Below are positions 5,136 to 9,396 of a DNA stretch of 9,396 nucleotides, in pieces. The translations under genes were made by a program, and so were the position numbers. How positions within the stretch are numbered: position 1 is the stretch's first letter; each line of letters starts with the position of its first letter. Origin of the DNA: Syntrophaceae bacterium (lineage in GTDB: Bacteria > Desulfobacterota > Syntrophorhabdia > Syntrophorhabdales > WCHB1-27); the NCBI GenBank assembly GCA_003165115.1, contig PLSJ01000142.1, forward strand, positions 1-9,396, in the 5' to 3' direction. The notes beneath the pieces are model-generated. The model was not told the DNA's origin, did no database searches, and saw only the letters and a program-made list of their open reading frames with translations.

Positions 5136-7406
5136 ATGAGCATCAAGACCAGGCTGAAGATAAGCGCTTCGGTGCTCATCGTCCTCGCGATGACGATGAT
5201 CGCTACGCTCGTTCTTATGGCCAGGGAAATCGAGGAAGCCACGGAGGATAGTCTCATTGCCGACCGGATCGTCAAAGGGGCGGGCGAGCTTAACGTGCTG
5301 GCCCGCGCCTTTGTGTCGGGACAGCAGGAGGAAAGCACCGGTGCCCAATGGTGGGACAGGCTTTATTCCCTGGCGTCGCTGTTCGGGCAGGCGCCCTTGG
5401 GGGACGAGAAACAAAAGCTCCTTTTGGACCGGCTGACAAGCACGAATGCCGGCCTGAAGCCGATCTTCAATCTTATCCTCTCATATCGCGCGCTGGGCAG
5501 CTCTGCCTCGGGCCAGAGAAAGGAGATCTACGCGGAATCGGAGGAAAGGCTGGCGGCGCAGCTTCTGGCGAAAACCCAGGAGATGGTTTATGATGGAGGG
5601 CTGCTGGTCAAGGCTAGCAACGACACGATCATTGCGGTTGAGCGCAGGGCTTTCCAGGTCGTCCTCTCCCTGCTGGTGATGCTCATCGGCACCGTGCTCC
5701 TGACCTTTTACGACCTCTACAGCATCATTGTACGTTCCTTCGAAAAACTGCAGGACGGGGCCCGCGTCATCGCCAAAGGCGATTTCGACCACAGGGTGGA
5801 CCTGTCGGCCCCTTCCGAGGTCGCCGCGCTTGCGACCACCTTTAATGAAATGGGCGAACAACTGAACGTCTCATACAGGTCGCTGGAGACCAGCAGGCGC
5901 AGGTATCAGGACCTTACCGAATTTTTGCCCCAGACGATTTTCGAGACGGACCGGTCGGGACGGCTGACGTTCGTAAACAGGGAGGCTATCCGGGTCTTTG
6001 GCTGTATCGGAGAAGAAGTAGTGGGACGCGTCGATTTCCTCCAGCTCATCGGCGAGGACGACAGGGAGGCAATAGGAGACGCCATGGCCAGGAGCATGGA
6101 AGACCGGTATGTGACGCGCGTCGAAGGGACGGCACAGAGGAGGGACGGAGGCCGGTTCCCCGCGAGCGTCCATATCTCGCCTGTCATCGACAATGGGGAT
6201 GTCGTGGGCGCCAGGGGCATTCTTATCGACATGACCGAGCAAAAGAGGGTCGAGCAGCGGCTTCAGCAGGCACAAAAGATGGAAGCCATAGGGACGCTTT
6301 CCGGCGGGATAGCCCACGATTTCAATAATATCCTCGCCGCTATCATGGGGTTTACCGAATTGGCCCTCGAGGACCTTGCGGACTGGCCGGAAAAGCGCTT
6401 TCTCGAAAACGTCTTAAAGGCGGCCGTCAGGGGCAAGGACCTCGTGCGACAGATCCTGACGTTCAGCCGCATGGGGGAATACTCTCACAAACCGGCCGAT
6501 ATCGGCCCCGTCGTGGAAGAAACGATAAAGCTCCTGCGCGCCTCCATCCCTTCAACCATCGAGATCCGGCATAACGTCTCGCCCGAGACCTTGATCGTGC
6601 GGTCCGATCCGACCCAAATCCAGCAGGTCCTTATGAACCTCGCCATGAATGCGGCCTACGCGATGCGGCAAAACGGGGGCCTGCTGCAGATAGACGTGTC
6701 GCGCGACGACCCCGGACACCTAAAGCCGCCGGGAATGGGTCCGGGGGCCTACGTGCGGATATCGGTGAGGGACAGCGGCACCGGCATGAGCAAAGCGACG
6801 ATAGAAAGGATGTTCGATCCATTCTTCACCACGAAAGGAACGGGCGAAGGGACCGGGCTCGGGCTCTCCGTGGTCCACGGCATCGTGCAGGACCATGCCG
6901 GCTTTATCGAGGTCGAGAGCGAAGTGGGAAAAGGAAGCGTTTTTTATATATTTCTCCCCCTCATCGAGGAATTGCCAAGCACACCCCAGAAGCCAGGAGA
7001 CGAATCGCCGGCCCTGGAACACGGAAGGATCCTCCTTGTCGATGATGAGCCGGACATAGTCGAGGCGGAGAAGGCCATGCTGGAACGGTTGGGATATGCC
7101 GTGGTCGGGAGCGTGAGCAGCCTCGACGCCCTGAAGGTTTTCGATAAAGAGCCGGAGCGGTTCGATATAATAATCACCGACCAGACGATGCCCGAGATGA
7201 CGGGGATGGCCCTGGCAAAGAAGATTATCGAAAGAAGGAGCGATGTGCCGGTCATTCTCTGCACCGGATACAGCGACGTCCTCTCGGATGAGGAGATTCG
7301 AAAGACCGGCATCCGGGAGCTTGTCATGAAACCGGTCTCGAAAAAGGAGATGCGGGAAATCCTGCGCCGCGCCATGGAGCCGCGCGAGGAAAAGGGGCCT
7401 GCCTGA
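5136..7406 (+). CDS. Hybrid sensor histidine kinase (periplasmic sensor-HAMP-PAS-HisKA-HATPase-REC)
   Basis: A 756-residue inner-membrane signalling protein. Transmembrane helices at about 11-29 and 174-196 enclose a mostly helical periplasmic domain of about 145 residues. HAMP follows (about 195-247), then PAS (about 258-370), starting at LPQTIFETDRSGRLTFVN. The HisKA H-box GGIAHDFNN has the phospho-accepting His394. The ATPase domain shows the N-box NLAMNA (501-506), DSGTG (546-550), FDPFFTTK and GTGLGLS (572-578). The receiver domain has acidic residues Asp636/Asp637, phospho-acceptor Asp682 in ITDQTMPEMTG, Thr710 and Lys732, so every key catalytic residue is present. The ATG at 5136 has GAGGG at suitable spacing, 15 bp after the binding-protein stop, so the two are probably co-transcribed. 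The attached receiver suggests phosphorelay to a partner outside the window, since no DNA-binding or enzymatic output domain is present. The signal is probably sensed through the neighbouring binding protein; that is inference. Confidence 0.96.
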   Translation: MSIKTRLKISASVLIVLAMTMIATLVLMAREIEEATEDSLIADRIVKGAGELNVLARAFVSGQQEESTGAQWWDRLYSLASLFGQAPLGDEKQKLLLDRLTSTNAGLKPIFNLILSYRALGSSASGQRKEIYAESEERLAAQLLAKTQEMVYDGGLLVKASNDTIIAVERRAFQVVLSLLVMLIGTVLLTFYDLYSIIVRSFEKLQDGARVIAKGDFDHRVDLSAPSEVAALATTFNEMGEQLNVSYRSLETSRRRYQDLTEFLPQTIFETDRSGRLTFVNREAIRVFGCIGEEVVGRVDFLQLIGEDDREAIGDAMARSMEDRYVTRVEGTAQRRDGGRFPASVHISPVIDNGDVVGARGILIDMTEQKRVEQRLQQAQKMEAIGTLSGGIAHDFNNILAAIMGFTELALEDLADWPEKRFLENVLKAAVRGKDLVRQILTFSRMGEYSHKPADIGPVVEETIKLLRASIPSTIEIRHNVSPETLIVRSDPTQIQQVLMNLAMNAAYAMRQNGGLLQIDVSRDDPGHLKPPGMGPGAYVRISVRDSGTGMSKATIERMFDPFFTTKGTGEGTGLGLSVVHGIVQDHAGFIEVESEVGKGSVFYIFLPLIEELPSTPQKPGDESPALEHGRILLVDDEPDIVEAEKAMLERLGYAVVGSVSSLDALKVFDKEPERFDIIITDQTMPEMTGMALAKKIIERRSDVPVILCTGYSDVLSDEEIRKTGIRELVMKPVSKKEMREILRRAMEPREEKGPA

Positions 7407-7429
7407 GAGATATTAAGCGAAACCGGGGG

Positions 7430-7759
7430 TCAGACGGTGATGCTGACGTTTCCCTCTTGACCGGCGAGGACGGCCCTCTGGGTATCTACGAATTTCTTGA
7501 TGAAGATGCGTCTGAGGCCGACCATGCCTTCGACCGGGGGGTTTATCTGCTGCCGGCGCGCGACGTTTCCGGCCTCCACGGTCTCCGGCTCCCGGAAGGT
7601 CTGCGCGTCATCTCTTTCATCAGGCGCCGTGGTCTGCTTCGCTGAAATCGCGCCGGTTGCCGGTCGCGCGCTCGTCCCGTTGAAATCGACCTGGAACTGT
7701 CTGACGCTCCTCTTTACTCCGGCGTCATTCTCTTTGAGGTTCGTATAAACAATTCTCAT
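7430..7759 (-). CDS. Small hypothetical protein, unknown family
   Basis: A 109-residue protein I do not recognise. It begins MRIVYTNLKENDAG, has a polar middle rich in Gln, Arg, Thr and Ala (about 28-75) that looks disordered, and ends in a more structured stretch (MVGLRRIFIKKFVDTQRAVL, then GNVSITV). It has no signal peptide, membrane helix or cysteine. Codons mostly end in G or C as in the surrounding genes, the frame lies in otherwise unoccupied sequence, and a good promoter lies upstream on the same strand; these support a real gene. The frame extends 20 codons further to an ATG at 7819. That start has AAGG close upstream, but the extra codons are less GC-rich at the third position, so 7759 is preferred and the start remains uncertain. 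It converges on the kinase gene, whose stop is 23 bp away. Confidence 0.55.
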   Translation of the reverse strand: MRIVYTNLKENDAGVKRSVRQFQVDFNGTSARPATGAISAKQTTAPDERDDAQTFREPETVEAGNVARRQQINPPVEGMVGLRRIFIKKFVDTQRAVLAGQEGNVSITV

Positions 7760-7874
7760 GCAGACCCAACGCTCATTGAGGCCATGACGAAGAAGGCCCC
7801 GACATTCCTGAAAAGGCATCCGGCCTTATTCCCGGTGCCCGCCTTCCACACACGATTTTTCCGATTACACTAAA

Positions 7875-7903
7875 TTTGTAGGGTAAACGGCCGGAAATGT
7901 CAA
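7875..7903 (-). promoter_or_regulatory. Candidate promoter for the small hypothetical gene
   Basis: On the minus strand a perfect TTGACA (7898-7903) is followed after exactly 17 bases by TACAAA (7875-7880, 4 of 6 consensus). Initiation would fall near 7868, about 110 nt before the ATG at 7759 or 50 nt before the alternative at 7819. This is one of the best sigma-70-type matches in the window and points toward a gene otherwise unsupported by homology. Confidence 0.5.
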
Positions 7904-7943
7904 TAAAAAAACAACGAAATCAGGCGAATAAGGAGAAGACTAC

Positions 7944-8714
7944 ATGAAGAGCGCTCTTTTTGCGATCACCGTATCAAGGCAGATAGGGAGCGGGGGCGCC
8001 TTTATTGCCTATCAGGTGGCGAAAGCGCTGGGGTTCATGTTCGTGGACAGGGAGATACTGCGGCGTGCGGCAACGGACCTCGGCTGTACCCAAAGGCTCC
8101 TGGAGGCACGCGAGGAAACGTCGACGGGCCCGATCGACAACATCATCCGCATACTCTCTTCGGGAGCGCCCGAGACGGCCTACATACCGAGGGAACCGCC
8201 TGTCTACGACAGGGACCTCTTTGCGGCGGAAAGCCGGGTCATCAGGGAGGTCGTGGAGCGATACGACGCGGTCATACTGGGAAGAGGCGGGTTCCATGCG
8301 CTGAAAAACAGGCCCGGCGCCATCCACGTCTTTATCCATGCCCCGCTGGAATTCCGGATAGGGAGGGTAATGAACGTCAGGAACATGACCGACGCCGGGG
8401 AGGCGCGGGCCGTCGTGGAAGAATCGGACCGGAGGAGGGCAAAGTTCATCAGGGACATGGCCCGGACGGAATGGGCGGACGCAAGACATTACCACCTCTG
8501 CCTCGACTCACGCACCGCCGGCTTCCCCGAATGCATCCGGATGATCGTCCGGCTCGTGCACATCGCCCGCTCGGAAGGGCAGGAAAGCCTTTCCTATGAT
8601 GCGGCCCGGCCGAAGTCGTCTTCGACGCGGACGATATCGTCCTCCCCGAAATATTCCCCTTTTTGGACCTCTATGAATACCAGAACGTCGCTCCCCACAT
8701 TCTCGATCCTGTGA
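7944..8714 (+). CDS. Cytidylate-kinase-like family protein with an atypical C-terminal tail
   Basis: A 256-residue cytoplasmic P-loop protein of the cytidylate kinase-like family (Cytidylate_kin2 type). The N-terminus AITVSRQIGSGGAFIAYQVA is the family's phosphate-binding loop, with GSGG where true CMP kinases have GSGKGT, so the Walker lysine is missing, as I recall is usual in this family. VDREIL (34-39), the central ILGRGGFHAL (111-120), and the arginine-rich lid-like region SDRRRAKFIRDMARTEWADA (161-180) also fit. The substrate is unknown, and CMP phosphorylation should not be assumed. AAGGAG precedes the ATG at good spacing. Family homology ends by about residue 215; the last 40 or so residues are Ser/Thr/Pro-rich and are encoded entirely antisense to the neighbouring cupin gene. 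They are probably a non-conserved extension caused by the stop codon lying inside the convergent gene. Confidence 0.88.
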   Translation: MKSALFAITVSRQIGSGGAFIAYQVAKALGFMFVDREILRRAATDLGCTQRLLEAREETSTGPIDNIIRILSSGAPETAYIPREPPVYDRDLFAAESRVIREVVERYDAVILGRGGFHALKNRPGAIHVFIHAPLEFRIGRVMNVRNMTDAGEARAVVEESDRRRAKFIRDMARTEWADARHYHLCLDSRTAGFPECIRMIVRLVHIARSEGQESLSYDAARPKSSSTRTISSSPKYSPFWTSMNTRTSLPTFSIL

Positions 8715-8950
8715 AGCGCCTCCCTGCCTATGCCGATACACGCACCCTCTCCGAGCAGGTGGTCCTGCCCGTCGCGCGTCACCCGCGCCTGCCCCTTCAC
8801 GATGTACCAGTGTTCTTCCCTCTTGAAGTGCTTCTGGTAACTGAGGCGTTTACCCGGCAAGACCTCTATCCGCTTTACCTTGAACGCGCCGTCGTCATCA
8901 AGCACCACCCACCGGCCCCAGGGGGGCGATGCCTGTTCGTTCCCTTTCAT
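8594..8950 (-). CDS. Standalone cupin, mannose-6-phosphate isomerase type II C-terminal domain-like
   Basis: A 118-residue single-domain cupin resembling the C-terminal isomerase domain of bifunctional mannose-1-phosphate guanylyltransferase/mannose-6-phosphate isomerases. PPWGRWVVLDDD, FKVKRIEVLPGKRLSYQKH, EEHWYIVKGQA, LHRIENVGSD and FIEVQKGEYFGEDDIVR are the conserved blocks in order. Likely metal ligands are His41, Glu46 and/or His47, and His80. Where the fused enzymes often have a second histidine two residues after the first, this protein has Lys43, so metal binding may differ. The nucleotidyltransferase half is absent, and small standalone versions are common, so sugar isomerase activity is unproven. 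The ATG at 8950 follows GGAGGAGA. It starts 47 bp after the crotonase stop on the same strand and is probably co-transcribed with it. Its 3' end overlaps the kinase-like gene by 121 bp. Confidence 0.9.
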   Translation of the reverse strand: MKGNEQASPPWGRWVVLDDDGAFKVKRIEVLPGKRLSYQKHFKREEHWYIVKGQARVTRDGQDHLLGEGACIGIGREALHRIENVGSDVLVFIEVQKGEYFGEDDIVRVEDDFGRAAS

Positions 8951-8997
8951 GCCGTATCCGTCTCCTCCACGCCGAATGCAAAACCAGGAGAACCGGG

Positions 8998-9396
8998 CTA
9001 TCCCTTCTTGAAGAGTTTTTTGAGCCTCTCCTGGAACGGCTTCTCCGAGGCAAACTGCGTCACATAGAGCCTCTCCCTGTCCAGATGGGACCCGAGTCCC
9101 GACAGGAGGGAAAAATTGACCAGCTCTTTCATTTTCCGGGTCGTTTCCATCGGCAGGGCCTTCAACTCCTCGATGAGCGTGGCCAGCTCCTCTTCGAGGT
9201 CTCCTTCATCGACCACGAAATTGACGAGGCCCATCTCTTTTGCCTCTTCCATCGTCACGTTCCGGGACAGAAAATAGAGCTCGTTGAACCGCTTCATGCC
9301 CACGAGGCGCGGCAGGAAGATGCTTCCACCGCCGTCCGGGGTCAGCCCTATCCGCCGGTACCCCATGTTCATCACCGCCTTTCCCTCCGCAAGGGT
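8998..9396 (-). CDS. Enoyl-CoA hydratase/isomerase (crotonase) family protein, 3' part only
   Basis: The frame enters from the right edge and supplies the last 132 residues, about half of a typical 260-residue crotonase. The visible part starts TLAEGKAVMNMGYRRIGLTPDGGGS, then FLPRLVGMKRFNELYFLSR, MEEAKEMGLVNFVVDEGD and a helical C-terminus ending ERLKKLFKKG, which is the family's trimerisation and C-terminal region. In classical hydratases a catalytic Glu sits in PEVxLGxxPG; here the aligned residue is Tyr (GYRRIGLTPDGG) and an Asp follows the proline. That pattern is seen in PaaG-like isomerases and 4-chlorobenzoyl-CoA dehalogenase relatives, so double-bond isomerisation or another non-hydratase reaction on a CoA ester is more likely than plain hydration. 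A GTG at 9373-9375 is inside the gene and is not its start. The cupin follows 47 bp downstream. Family is firm; substrate unknown. Confidence 0.93.
   Translation of the reverse strand, partial: TLAEGKAVMNMGYRRIGLTPDGGGSIFLPRLVGMKRFNELYFLSRNVTMEEAKEMGLVNFVVDEGDLEEELATLIEELKALPMETTRKMKELVNFSLLSGLGSHLDRERLYVTQFASEKPFQERLKKLFKKG

Noticed and set aside
4056..5414. A 452-codon open frame on the minus strand across the binding-protein gene and the start of the kinase gene.
   Set aside because: It is antisense to two well-recognised genes, has no recognisable domain, and has an Arg/Gly/His/Val-rich composition typical of antisense frames in GC-rich DNA.

Overview
This is a GC-rich stretch of bacterial chromosome with densely packed genes on both strands. 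No single gene fixes the taxon. Three genes together resemble what is common in anaerobic Desulfobacterota (the former deltaproteobacteria, including syntrophic aromatic degraders): a hybrid histidine kinase with a GGIAHDFNNIL-type H-box, a cytidylate-kinase-like ATPase, and a PaaG-like crotonase. That assignment is inference. No tRNA, rRNA, CRISPR array, insertion sequence or phage gene was seen.

Layout, left to right. Positions 1-1261 (minus strand) hold the first 420 codons of an ABC-F ribosome-associated ATPase that runs off the left edge. A divergent control region follows (1262-1503) with candidate promoters on both strands and a perfect 9-bp dyad. Two small plus-strand envelope genes come next: a secreted NTF2-like protein (1504-1923) and a PEGA-type lipoprotein (2179-2559) with a long leader that could fold. 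A complete glutamate dehydrogenase-type enzyme (2618-3883, minus) converges on them.

The most distinctive unit is at 4077-7406 on the plus strand. It is a membrane-anchored NMT1/THI5/SsuA-type substrate-binding protein, followed 15 bp later by a large hybrid histidine kinase (periplasmic sensor, HAMP, PAS, HisKA, HATPase, receiver). No ABC permease or ATPase lies nearby. The binding protein may therefore act as the periplasmic ligand sensor for the kinase rather than as part of an importer.

Downstream, a small minus-strand gene of unknown function (7430-7759) lies behind a good TTGACA promoter. A cytidylate-kinase-like protein (7944-8714, plus) collides tail-to-tail with a standalone mannose-6-phosphate-isomerase-type cupin (8594-8950, minus); their reading frames overlap by 121 bp. 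The cupin lies 47 bp downstream of the 3' part of a crotonase (enoyl-CoA hydratase/isomerase, 8998-9396, minus), which enters from the right edge, so these two are probably one operon.

The best candidate for an undescribed system is the two-gene binding-protein/kinase module. The orphan small gene at 7430 and the convergent coding overlap at 8594-8714 are secondary leads.
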